This document shows positions 51,451-64,000 of a stretch of 64,000 nucleotides of DNA, one piece after another (within the stretch, counting starts at the first letter, position 1; every line of letters starts with the position of its first letter). The position numbers and the translations under genes were made by a program. Source of the DNA: Acidobacteriota bacterium (GTDB lineage Bacteria; Acidobacteriota; Vicinamibacteria; Vicinamibacterales; JAKQTR01). The stretch lies in contig JAKQTR010000038.1 in the NCBI GenBank assembly GCA_029562975.1, positions 186,001 through 250,000 on the forward strand, in the 5' to 3' direction. A model generated the notes under the pieces. It did not search any database, was not told the origin of the DNA, and worked only from the letters and a program-made list of their open reading frames with translations.

Positions 51451-52240
51451 AGGCGCACCTCGACACCGGCCAGGTGCCGGGCTACGCCGGCGACGTCGCT
51501 CCGGCTCGACAGGTCCAGGACCCCGGCCTTCAAACGGACGACGCGGAACGTCGTGCCCGCCTCCCGCTGGGCCAGCCGCACTGCGTCCGGCAGTTCCCGC
51601 TCGCCCCTGGCCGACGGCGCCACGCGGCCGCAGGCGTCAAGGACGGTGCGGTCGAAGCGCCAGCAGTTCATGCTCAAGTACACCTCGCTGCCGAGCGACG
51701 CCAGCGTCGCCTCGTCCGGCTTCTCGATGACGTCGAGGAGGTGGCCGTCGCTCCCGATGCGGACCACCGCGAGCTGGCCGGCCCGCTCCGCGGGAACGTT
51801 GCCGAGGCGGGCCATGGCGTCCCGCTCGAAGGCCACCAGGCCGGGGCCATCCATCGCGACCAGCGCGCGGTAGGCCTCGACGGGGTAGTAATTGTCCGAG
51901 TTGAGCACGAGGCACGGCCGCTCGCCGACGACGTCCGACGCCGACGCTACGGCGTCGGCCGTGCCGAGCGGCCGCGCCTGGATCGCGTACTCGATGTGCA
52001 GGCGGGAGGGCCGGGCCGTCGTCCCGTAGTACTCCCGGATGGCGCCGTGCTCGGGCCCGATGACGAGGCACACCTCCCGGAGCCCGGCGTCAGCGAGGCC
52101 GCTCAGGACGTAGTCGAGAAACGGGCGGCCGATGGGGATCATCGCCTTCACGCCCGTGTCCGCCACACGGGCCTGTTCGTCCGCGAGCGTCGCGCCGGGG
52201 TCGCCGCGCCGCATGCGCGTGCCGAGGCCGCGGGCCAGAA

Positions 52241-52262
<22 letters not shown>
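51447..52262 (-). CDS. sugar-1-phosphate nucleotidyltransferase
   Basis: The 271-aa NTP-transferase-type enzyme makes an NDP-sugar from a sugar 1-phosphate. It has IVVILARGLGTRM, the Gly-rich NTP-binding loop, an Ala/Met-rich IPIGRPFLDYVLSG and LVLNSDNYYP with the metal-binding Asp. It precedes the GHMP kinase with a 4-nt overlap, so it probably uses that kinase's product. ATG 52262 is preferred; a GTG at 52271 (CTGGAG just upstream) is the alternative. The start region overlaps the carboxylase 3' end by about 22 nt, so all three may form one operon. Confidence 0.8.
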
Positions 52263-57895
<5,633 letters not shown>

Positions 57896-57961
57896 GGAAG
57901 CCCTCAGTCCCGCTCGGCCGGCGCGCCGACGACGCCGGCCGCCGGACACGGGCACCCCCTC

Positions 57962-57967
57962 ATCTTA
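57962..57967 (-). promoter_or_regulatory. -10 element before carboxylase (predicted)
   Basis: The minus strand reads TAAGAT about 66 nt upstream of the ATG at 57895; the same hexamer precedes the M16 gene at 30130-30135. Confidence 0.3.
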
Positions 57968-57972
57968 GGACA

Positions 57973-58446
57973 TCAGGCTGCCGCGTCCGGCGCCGGCAGC
58001 CGTTTCTGCATCAGGATCTCGTCGGCGCCCTCGATGAGGAAGTCCTTGATCGCGCCAACCGCGGCGTAGCCCTGGCGTTCGTAGAACAGCCTGGCCCGGT
58101 CGTTGAACGAGGAGACGCAGAGGAACAGGTGGCGGGCACGCCCCGCATACGTCCGCTCGACGTGGCCGAGCAGCGCCGCTCCGACGCCACGGCTCCGGAA
58201 CCCTGGCGCGACCGCGATGGACTTGACGTAAGGCGCCCCGGCGACGCCGGAGGGCCGCACGAGGACGAAGCCGCAGCGCTCGCCCTCCAGTTCGGCGATC
58301 TCCAGCACGTCGCCGGCCCACGTGCATGCCTGGTGGCACGCCTCGAAGCCGCGGCCAAGGGTGATCCACGGATCGGACGAGGCCATCAGCGCGGCCGCCC
58401 AAACGGCGTCGCCGCTGCGGGCCTGCCGGATGCTCAGCGCCGTCAT
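57973..58446 (-). CDS. GNAT-family N-acetyltransferase
   Basis: The 157-aa cytoplasmic enzyme has the GNAT acetyl-CoA motif A, VKSIAVAPGFRSRGVGAALL (R-x-x-G-x-G/A), and motif B near FYERQGYAAVG. It transfers an acetyl group to an amine of unknown identity. The full family fold is contained within the length. ATG 58446 is divergent from the small membrane protein. The stop lies just past the predicted -10 of the carboxylase gene. Confidence 0.85.
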   Translation of the reverse strand: MTALSIRQARSGDAVWAAALMASSDPWITLGRGFEACHQACTWAGDVLEIAELEGERCGFVLVRPSGVAGAPYVKSIAVAPGFRSRGVGAALLGHVERTYAGRARHLFLCVSSFNDRARLFYERQGYAAVGAIKDFLIEGADEILMQKRLPAPDAAA

Positions 58447-58461
58447 GCTGCCAGCCCCCGC

Positions 58462-58467
58462 TATAAT
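58462..58467 (+). promoter_or_regulatory. -10 element (consensus TATAAT)
   Basis: A perfect TATAAT lies about 48 nt upstream of the ATG at 58515. It lacks the TG extension and a clear -35. Confidence 0.4.
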
Positions 58468-58514
58468 CGACCGGCGGCCGCGCGCCGCTGCCCCTCACGA
58501 GCGGAGCACACGGA

Positions 58515-58922
58515 ATGCGAGTCCTCACCGCCCTGCTCTTCCCGCAGCCGCGCCGCCGTCTGCGCCACGGGCGCGCCCTGAACATCGCCGCGCGGACGGT
58601 GCATCTCGCCGCGACGGGCACGCTGCTCGGCGGCCACGTCGTTGCGGCCGACCCGGGCCGGCTCGTGCCGCTGGTCTGGGTCGCCGTCGCGACCGGAGCC
58701 GTGATGATGGCCGTCGAGATCTACCCGACGGCGCACTGGGCGCACCAGGTCTGCGCGCTGTTCGTCTACGCCAAGCTGCTGCTGCTCGGGCTCGTCCCGT
58801 TCCTGTGGGAGCACCGCGTCGCGCTGCTCCTTGCCGCAGTTGCGCTCGCCTCGGTCGGTTCCCATGCCCCCCGGCGCGTCCGGCACTACTCCGTGTGGTA
58901 CCGCCGGGTGATGGCCGAGTGA
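58515..58922 (+). CDS. small integral membrane protein
   Basis: The 135-aa product has about four hydrophobic helices (TVHLAATGTLLGGHVVA, LVPLVWVAVATGAVMMAVE, VYAKLLLLGLVPFLW, ALLLAAVALASVG) and a basic C-terminus. The pattern recalls short CopD/cytochrome-b561-like or DUF proteins, with several His residues in the membrane region that might bind a metal or haem. I do not recognise the family. GGAG lies 12 nt before the ATG. It converges on the oxidoreductase operon with a 6-nt gap. Confidence 0.65.
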   Translation: MRVLTALLFPQPRRRLRHGRALNIAARTVHLAATGTLLGGHVVAADPGRLVPLVWVAVATGAVMMAVEIYPTAHWAHQVCALFVYAKLLLLGLVPFLWEHRVALLLAAVALASVGSHAPRRVRHYSVWYRRVMAE

Positions 58923-58928
58923 GCCTGG

Positions 58929-59825
58929 CTACGGCGTCTTCAGCCTGAACACGTTCAGCACGTCCGCCCGGCTCTTCGCGAGCGGCCGCTGCTGCTCCTG
59001 GCGCAGCCGGACGAGGGCCTCGAACGTCGGCGGCGGGTCGGGGTTGCGGTAGAAGACCCCGGTGTAGAGCTTCTCGCCGTAGGCCTGGGCCAGGTCGAGC
59101 GCCGCCAGACGGTTCGCGGGGTCGTGGTTCAACGAGGCCAGCGGCTGCATCATCGCCTTCTGGGCCTTCAGCAACTGGTCTTCCTGCCCGTAAGTGACGC
59201 ACGGCGACTGGACGTTGACGAAGGCGAAGCCCGGGAACCGGATCGCCTCCTCGATGATCGAGGCAAGCCCCGCCATGTCCGCGGGCGTCCCCTGGGCGAC
59301 GAAGGAGGCGCCGTAGCCGAGCACGTACATCAGGGGGTTGACCGGTCCCTCCATGGAGCCGAGGGCCGACGAGGCCGTGATGAGGCCGCGGCGTGACGTA
59401 GGCGACAATTGCCCTTTGGTGAGGCCGTAGATCTGGTTGTCCATCACGATGTACGTGAGGTCGATGTTCCGGCGGACGACGTGGGCCACGTGCCCGCCGC
59501 CGATCGAGAACCCGTCCCCGTCTCCGCCCGCGCACAGCACCAGCAGGTCGGGGTTGGCGAGCTTGATGCCCTGGGCGATGGGCAGCGCGCGCCCGTGGAC
59601 GCTGTTGAAGCCGTAGGCCGTCGTGTACCCGGGGATGCGGCTCGAGCAGCCGATGCCCGAGACGAATGCGATCTCGTGCGGCGCCCGGCCGATGTTGGCC
59701 AGGGCCCGGTAGATCGCCTGCACCACGCCGAAGTCGCCGCAGCCCGGGCACCAGATGGGCTTCAGGTCGCTCTTGTAGTCCTTCGCCACGAACTGATTCA
59801 CGGGCTGTGCAGTCAGGACACTCAT
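58929..59825 (-). CDS. 2-oxoacid:ferredoxin oxidoreductase, beta subunit
   Basis: The 298-aa subunit binds thiamine diphosphate and an iron-sulfur cluster. It has WCPGCGDFGVV, IGCSSRIPGY, and the TPP motif AGGDGDGFSIGGGH. The complex decarboxylates 2-oxoglutarate (or another 2-oxoacid) to acyl-CoA, reducing ferredoxin. ATG 59825 opens MSVLTAQPVNQFVAKDYKSD; the upstream extension is excluded by composition. It lies 48 nt after the alpha subunit and is probably cotranscribed. KorB is the likely identity, but 2-oxoacid specificity cannot be settled by motif. Confidence 0.9.
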   Translation of the reverse strand: MSVLTAQPVNQFVAKDYKSDLKPIWCPGCGDFGVVQAIYRALANIGRAPHEIAFVSGIGCSSRIPGYTTAYGFNSVHGRALPIAQGIKLANPDLLVLCAGGDGDGFSIGGGHVAHVVRRNIDLTYIVMDNQIYGLTKGQLSPTSRRGLITASSALGSMEGPVNPLMYVLGYGASFVAQGTPADMAGLASIIEEAIRFPGFAFVNVQSPCVTYGQEDQLLKAQKAMMQPLASLNHDPANRLAALDLAQAYGEKLYTGVFYRNPDPPPTFEALVRLRQEQQRPLAKSRADVLNVFRLKTP

Positions 59826-59873
59826 GTCCGCGATCCTCTCTTCTCTCGGGCCCCGGCGCACGGGGCCCGCTCG

Positions 59874-61643
59874 TCACCTGGCGGTTTCGGCCTTCGGCGC
59901 GGCGGCGAGCCGGCGCAGGCGCTCGACGATTTCGCTGGGCGTGATGGGATTCGATCCGCTCTTTGCAAGCGTCTCGACGCCTCCAGGCACGTCCACGAAC
60001 ATGCGCAGCAGTCGGTACAGCTGCGCCTGGTGGTTCTGCTCCACGATCAGCCCGCGCTCGACCGACGCCAAGAAGTCCTGGAAGATCCCGTCCGCCACCG
60101 GGTAGAGCAGCCTCGGCACGAGGAGCTTGACGTCGAGCCCGTCCGCGGCCGCCAGCTCGAATGCCTCGATGACCGCGCCAGCGGTGCTGCCCCAACTGAT
60201 CAATCCAATCCGGGCGTTCGGGTTCCCGGCCCGCAGGAACAGGTCGGCCCGCTGCTTGAGCGGCTCGAACTTGCGCAGCCGCTTCTCGTTCATGCGGCTG
60301 TGCATCTCGCCTCCAGCCGTGGGCGACCCGTTCTCCGTGTGCTCGATGCCGGACGCCAGGTAATTACCGCCAGGCATGCCCGGGTGGCTGATGGGGCTGA
60401 TGCCGGACTCGGTGAAGCGGAACCGCACGTACGGGTTCAGATCCTCCGCCGATGGGCGGAGGCGATCGACGGTCCGCACCGCGGACGCATCGATAGGGTC
60501 GGCAGTCTCCTTGCGCTGTCCGACCTCCTGATCCGACAGCACGATCACCGGTGTCTGGTAGTGCTCGGCGATGTTGAACGCCTCAACCGTCACGGCGAAC
60601 ATGTCCTCGGCGCTGATCGCCGCAAGGACGGGTCGAATGACGTCTCCGTGCGCGGAGAACGCCGCCTGGAGCAAGTCCGACTGCTCCCCCTTCGTGGGGA
60701 TGCCGGTCGAGGGGCCTCCCCGCTGCACGTTGACGCACACGAGCGGCAGCTCGGCGATGCTCGCAAGCCCCAGCATCTCGGTCTTCAATGACATGCCGGG
60801 GCCGGAGGTGGCCGTCATCGCCTTCTTGCCCGCGAACGACGCGCCGACGACGGCGCCGATGCCGGCGATCTCGTCCTCGGCCTGGAGCATCGTGCCGCCG
60901 TAGCGCCAGATCTCGCGGCCGAGGAAGTGCATGATCTCCGACGACGGCGTGATCGGGTACCCGCCGAAAAACTCGCAGCCGGCCACGATGGCGGCCGCGG
61001 CGCAGAGATCGTTGCCGTCCACCACGAACTTGGCGCCGGACTCTGCCGGAGGAGCCATCGTGCGGTCCACTCGAAGGGGATGCGCCTCGGCAAACGCCAG
61101 CCCGGCGGCGAACGCCTTCTCCGCGCGCTCGACCACCTCGGCCCCCTTCCTCGCCAGCCGCTTCCGGATGCCGGCGACGACCTGCTCGCGGCCCAGGCCG
61201 ACCCAGCCGGACATCAACCCGAGCACCACGGTGTTCTTGACGCGGTCGCCGCCCCCGGACTCCCGGGCCATTTGCTCGATCGGCACCGGCAGCACCTCGG
61301 CAGGAAGGGCGTCCTTGACTGGAATCCCGTCCGGGGCCACGCCAGTGGCCGCATCGTAGATGACGGTCGTCCGCCCGCTCACCGGGAGCTCGCTCCCGAA
61401 CTTCAGGAAGTCCTCCCAGTTGAGCGCCACGGCGATGTCCAGCCCCCCGCCGGGGTTGAGGACCTTTTTCGTGCACACGCGGAGCCGGAAGCTCGACTCC
61501 CCGCCCCGGATCTGGGGACCGAAGCTCTTGGTGAGAACGCCGTGGTAACCCTCGAGCGCCGCGGCCGTCAGCAGCGACTCGCCGGCCGACACGATGCCGT
61601 CGCCGCCCGAACCGGCCATTCCAATCACGAGATCCGTAGTCAT
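59874..61643 (-). CDS. 2-oxoacid:ferredoxin oxidoreductase, fused gamma-alpha subunit
   Basis: The 589-aa subunit joins the gamma domain (about 1-190, GMAGSGGDGIVSAGE and GPQIRGGESSFRLRV) to the alpha domain (about 200-589, GGYPITPSSEIMHFL, TSGPGMSLKTEMLGLA). This KorA-type gamma-alpha fusion pairs with the beta subunit encoded 48 nt later. The enzyme sits in the cytoplasm and could run the reductive or oxidative citric-acid-cycle step. ATG 61643 begins MTTDLVIGMAGSGG directly at the fold. An extended -10 lies about 85 nt upstream. Confidence 0.92.
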   Translation of the reverse strand: MTTDLVIGMAGSGGDGIVSAGESLLTAAALEGYHGVLTKSFGPQIRGGESSFRLRVCTKKVLNPGGGLDIAVALNWEDFLKFGSELPVSGRTTVIYDAATGVAPDGIPVKDALPAEVLPVPIEQMARESGGGDRVKNTVVLGLMSGWVGLGREQVVAGIRKRLARKGAEVVERAEKAFAAGLAFAEAHPLRVDRTMAPPAESGAKFVVDGNDLCAAAAIVAGCEFFGGYPITPSSEIMHFLGREIWRYGGTMLQAEDEIAGIGAVVGASFAGKKAMTATSGPGMSLKTEMLGLASIAELPLVCVNVQRGGPSTGIPTKGEQSDLLQAAFSAHGDVIRPVLAAISAEDMFAVTVEAFNIAEHYQTPVIVLSDQEVGQRKETADPIDASAVRTVDRLRPSAEDLNPYVRFRFTESGISPISHPGMPGGNYLASGIEHTENGSPTAGGEMHSRMNEKRLRKFEPLKQRADLFLRAGNPNARIGLISWGSTAGAVIEAFELAAADGLDVKLLVPRLLYPVADGIFQDFLASVERGLIVEQNHQAQLYRLLRMFVDVPGGVETLAKSGSNPITPSEIVERLRRLAAAPKAETAR

Positions 61644-61733
61644 GACAGTCCTGGGAAGTAAGGATCGTCCTGCCCGCGCGCGGCCGCGGCGCGCGGCTGA
61701 ACCGGCCCAGAGGGCCCGGTGGCGGCCGTTGTG

Positions 61734-61742
61734 AGCATATCA
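61734..61742 (-). promoter_or_regulatory. extended -10 promoter element (predicted)
   Basis: The minus strand reads TGATATGCT (TG-A-TATGCT), about 90 nt upstream of the oxidoreductase operon. It overlaps the 3' end of the ROK kinase. Confidence 0.4.
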
Positions 61743-62651
61743 GAAGGCTTCGCTGCGCGGCCAGAGCCAGGCCGCGCCGCGCACGCCGCTCGCGTCGCCG
61801 TGCCGCGGAGGTACCAGCCGCGTATCCACGCGGTCCGAGAACACCCACTCACCCCAGAGTCCGGGCACGTTGGCATACAGGCGGCCGAGCTTCGACAGCC
61901 CGCCGCCCAGCACAATCACGTCAGGGTCGAGGACGTTGATGATGGCGGCGAGGGACCTGGCCATGCGGTGCTCGTAGCGGCGCAGCGTCGCCTCGGCCGC
62001 GGCGTCGCCGCGGCCCGCGCGGGCGGCGATCTCCTCGCTGCCGATGAGCTCGCCCGTGGCCGCCGCGTGGTCTCTCGCCATCCCCGGCCCGGACAGCACC
62101 GTCTCGATGCAGCCCGTCCGCCCGCAGTAGCAGGGCGCCCCGGGCAGTTCGTCGGCCGTCGCCCACGGCAGGGGATTGTGTCCCCACTCGCCCGCGATGG
62201 CATTGACGCCGGTCAGCACCTGCCGGCGCACCACGATGCCTCCGCCGGTCCCCGTGCCGACAATCACGCCAAACACCACCTGGGCGCCCTCGGCAGCGCC
62301 GTCCACGGCTTCCGAGAGCGCGAAGCAGTTGGCATCGTTCGCCAGGCGCACCGGTCGTCCCAGCGCCACCTCCAGGTCCTGCTGCAGCGGACGGCCGATG
62401 TTCCAAGTCGAGTTCGCGTTCTTGACGAGCCCGGTGGCCGGCGAAATGGCCCCCGGCATGCCGACGCCCACCGTGCCGCGCAGCCGCGTTTCCGCTTCGA
62501 GCGCCTCCACCACGCCGGCGACCGTGCGGACCATGGCATCGTAGTCGTGCCGAGGAGTCGGGGTCCGCTTCCCGGCGAGGACGGCTCCGCTGGCTCCGAG
62601 CGCCACGCCCTCGATTTTCGTTCCGCCCAAATCGATGCCTATCCGCATCAT
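61740..62651 (-). CDS. ROK-family sugar kinase (glucokinase-like)
   Basis: The 303-aa kinase phosphorylates a hexose with ATP. It begins MRIGIDLGGTKIEGVAL, the phosphate-binding loop, and has GEWGHNPLP with conserved His, and CYCGRTGCIET, the zinc-binding Cys signature of ROK proteins. The catalytic Asp lies in LANDANCFAL. Substrate is glucose or a related hexose; fructokinases and N-acetylglucosamine kinases share these motifs. Two consecutive ATG codons (62651 and 62648) are possible starts. Confidence 0.9.
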   Translation of the reverse strand: MMRIGIDLGGTKIEGVALGASGAVLAGKRTPTPRHDYDAMVRTVAGVVEALEAETRLRGTVGVGMPGAISPATGLVKNANSTWNIGRPLQQDLEVALGRPVRLANDANCFALSEAVDGAAEGAQVVFGVIVGTGTGGGIVVRRQVLTGVNAIAGEWGHNPLPWATADELPGAPCYCGRTGCIETVLSGPGMARDHAAATGELIGSEEIAARAGRGDAAAEATLRRYEHRMARSLAAIINVLDPDVIVLGGGLSKLGRLYANVPGLWGEWVFSDRVDTRLVPPRHGDASGVRGAAWLWPRSEAF

Positions 62652-62708
62652 GACGCACCCCGCCGCCGCCCGGGCTGGGCCCTCGTCGCAGGCTCCCGCC
62701 GGCCACGC

Positions 62709-62717
62709 TGCTATGAT
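62709..62717 (+). promoter_or_regulatory. extended -10 element, predicted leaderless start
   Basis: TGCTATGAT (TG-C-TATGAT) ends 6 nt before the ATG at 62724, so transcription should begin at the start codon. Confidence 0.5.
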
Positions 62718-62723
62718 AGGCGC

Positions 62724-63053
62724 ATGGCGCTCCAGGAGCGGGACTTCTACCACGAAACGCCGGGCACGAGACTCGCAGCCTACGCCTGTCCTCACTGCAA
62801 GCGCCGCCACGACTACCAGGTGCGCTGGGTGACCCGAGTGAAGAAGGACCGGCTGCCCGCCGGAGCGGACGAGCGGGATCGCGCGCTCTTCCCGAAGCTC
62901 CGCAGCTACATGGTCAGGCTCGACGACGTCCTCGCCTGCCAGACCTGCCGCAGGCGGTTCGAGATTCCCAGCCACCAGTCGCTGGTGTTCCTGGCCGACA
63001 GCCCTCGGCCGGCCACGGGCGATCCCGACGACGACAATTTCTGGAACCGGTGA
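62724..63053 (+). CDS. zinc-ribbon-like small protein
   Basis: The 109-aa cytoplasmic protein has two Cys pairs in the spacing of a zinc ribbon: YACPHCKRRHDYQ near residue 22 and LACQTCRRRFEIP near residue 73. The 47-residue insert between them is charged. The fold is probably a zinc ribbon that binds nucleic acid or a partner protein. I do not recognise the family. The ATG at 62724 has a -10 element just in front and no Shine-Dalgarno. The stop is 8 nt from the convergent acyltransferase gene. Confidence 0.7.
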   Translation: MALQERDFYHETPGTRLAAYACPHCKRRHDYQVRWVTRVKKDRLPAGADERDRALFPKLRSYMVRLDDVLACQTCRRRFEIPSHQSLVFLADSPRPATGDPDDDNFWNR

Positions 63054-63061
63054 GGCCTCTG

Positions 63062-63787
63062 TCAGGTTCGCAGCAGCCGTTCCAGGCTGACGCGGAATGC
63101 GGCGGCGAGGCTGTCCCTGTCCTCCAGCGAGAGGCCCGCCGTCGGGAGCGGCTCTCCCACCACGACGCGGACCAGGCCTGGAGCGGCCCACCAGCGCCCC
63201 CTCGGCATCACGTCGGCGGCTCCGAACACGGCGACGGGGACGACCGGGGCCTGCGCCTTGATGGCCATCACGAACGCGCCCTTCTTCAGCGGCAGGAGCT
63301 GGCTGGCTGGCGCGCGCGTGCCCTCGGGCGCAACCAGGATCGAGTCCCCCGCTGTCAAGCGACGCGCCGCATCGTCCACAGCTTCGAGCGCCCTGACCCG
63401 GTCGGTACGTTCGACGGGCACGAAGCCGGCCATGCGCAGCGCCGGACCCAGCAGGGGGATCCGCCCCAGTTCCGACTTGTAGATGCCCCGCAGCCGAGGG
63501 CATTTCGGGTAGAGCGCCTCGAAGGCCACGACGTCGACGTTGCTTCGATGGTTGATGGCGTAAACCGAGGGACGCTCGGCGACCACGCGCTCGAGACCCT
63601 CAACCCGCAGCCGGATCCCCAGCAGCCGCCGCAGCCACGCCGCGGCGAATCGTCCGACGGCCAGCACCGGGCCCGGCCTGCGGGTGAGGCGCGACGCGAG
63701 AAGCGCCGGGGGCCCGGCGACGGCCACACAGGCGCAGCAGAGAGCGTAGGCGGCGGCCGATCGGAGCCGATGGCGCACAGGAGGCAT
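63062..63787 (-). CDS. 1-acyl-sn-glycerol-3-phosphate acyltransferase (PlsC-like)
   Basis: The 241-aa membrane-associated acyltransferase makes phosphatidic acid. The N-terminal hydrophobic region (about 10-35) anchors it. Catalytic NHRSNVD lies near residue 78, with VPVERTDR and PEGTRAP in the usual order (motifs I, II and III). The family is about 240 aa. ATG 63787 has a TAGCAT hexamer 12 nt upstream and GGAGG overlapping that spacer is absent, so it may use a very short leader. Confidence 0.9.
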   Translation of the reverse strand: MPPVRHRLRSAAAYALCCACVAVAGPPALLASRLTRRPGPVLAVGRFAAAWLRRLLGIRLRVEGLERVVAERPSVYAINHRSNVDVVAFEALYPKCPRLRGIYKSELGRIPLLGPALRMAGFVPVERTDRVRALEAVDDAARRLTAGDSILVAPEGTRAPASQLLPLKKGAFVMAIKAQAPVVPVAVFGAADVMPRGRWWAAPGLVRVVVGEPLPTAGLSLEDRDSLAAAFRVSLERLLRT

Positions 63788-63799
63788 GATGACGCGGCC

Positions 63800-63805
63800 A
63801 TGCTA
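63800..63805 (-). promoter_or_regulatory. -10 element before acyltransferase (predicted)
   Basis: The minus strand reads TAGCAT, 12 nt before the ATG at 63787, giving a leader of about 5 nt. Confidence 0.3.
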
Positions 63806-63840
63806 CCGCAGGCGCGGCCGTGACGGGCCCCCTGCTTCCG

Positions 63841-63849
63841 TGCTACCGT
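63841..63849 (+). promoter_or_regulatory. extended -10 promoter element (predicted)
   Basis: TGCTACCGT (TG-C-TACCGT) lies about 88 nt upstream of the gene that starts at 63938. Confidence 0.35.
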
Positions 63850-63937
63850 TTTGGAAGCGCGGGCCTGAGTTCGTCTCCGCGCCTCGAAGCGGCGGGCCGC
63901 TGTCCCGCCCGGCGTCCGAAGCACCCGGAGCGTGCCC

Positions 63938-64000
63938 ATGCCTCGCATCCTGAGCAAGGAGATCCTCGCACCCGACGTCGTCCGCTTCTGGATTGAAAGC
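63938..64000 (+). CDS. ferredoxin-NADP reductase / sulfide dehydrogenase-like subunit, N-terminal fragment (cut by window end)
   Basis: Only the first 21 codons are present, and the window ends before a stop. They read MPRILSKEILAPDVVRFWIE, matching the N-terminus of the FAD/NAD-binding subunit of ferredoxin:NADP oxidoreductase or sulfide dehydrogenase (SudB/GltB-like), whose homologues begin M-x-R-I-L-x-K-E-x-L-A-P. These enzymes transfer electrons between ferredoxin and NADPH, so it would fit the nearby ferredoxin-reducing oxidoreductase. GGAG lies 7 nt before the ATG. The identification rests on a short stretch. Confidence 0.6.
   Translation, partial: MPRILSKEILAPDVVRFWIES

Overview
The window is 64 kb of very GC-rich chromosomal DNA that looks like an Acidobacteriota genome, probably of the Vicinamibacteria type. 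The pointers are two TonB-dependent receptors with an N-terminal carboxypeptidase-regulatory-like domain, a VWFA-related protein of the kind abundant in Acidobacteria, a bactofilin, several secreted M16 peptidases and glycoside hydrolases. I see no rRNA, CRISPR array, phage, plasmid or intact insertion sequence. There is one tRNA (Lys, TTT). The assignment rests on gene-family content, not on a marker-gene tree.

Layout. 1-12 kb: small membrane protein plus TonB-dependent receptor, an FdhE-like protein, a perfect 35-bp inverted repeat at a convergent junction, an S11 D,D-peptidase, a glutaredoxin, a conserved 69-aa protein, a second receptor, the VWFA protein and a putative nuclease-fold protein. 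12-19 kb: an orphan response regulator with a degenerate histidine-kinase dimerisation helix, an exported O-methyltransferase, tRNA-Lys, a secreted protein, a uronate-catabolism operon (a deletion-fused remnant of kduI-like and kduD-like genes, then KDPG aldolase and KDG kinase), bactofilin and a methyltransferase. 19-24 kb: class III aminotransferase, CAP-domain lipoprotein, a DUF192/kinase-like/TonB-C fusion and a J-domain protein. 24-35 kb: a sugar block with a GDP-mannose 3,5-epimerase homologue, a cytidylyltransferase-GHMP kinase fusion, a mutarotase-dehydrogenase fusion, an M16 peptidase, GH29 fucosidase, GH35 galactosidase and an MFS transporter. 35-44 kb: HtrA-like protease with a YbjN/CesT-like partner, an SSS symporter, an active/inactive M16 peptidase pair, a P-loop NTPase with an M19 dipeptidase, and a membrane hydrolase. 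45-58 kb: ABC exporter, an acyltransferase-ACP-AMP-ligase fusion, a galactokinase-like kinase with a nucleotidyltransferase, and an 1884-aa single-chain biotin-dependent carboxylase. 58-64 kb: GNAT, a membrane protein, a two-gene 2-oxoacid:ferredoxin oxidoreductase, a ROK kinase, a zinc-ribbon protein, an acyltransferase and the first 21 codons of a ferredoxin-NADP reductase-like gene.

Together these genes suggest a saprophyte that digests polysaccharides (GH29, GH35, KDG pathway, TonB-dependent receptors) and peptides (M16, M19) and re-activates the sugars through kinase/nucleotidyltransferase modules. Fused genes recur: DUF192-TonB-C, cytidylyltransferase-GHMP, mutarotase-dehydrogenase, PlsC-ACP-ligase and one-chain carboxylase.

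Many genes share one promoter signature, an extended -10 of the form TGN-TAnnnT. Several of these lie only 6-9 nt before the start codon, which predicts leaderless mRNAs.
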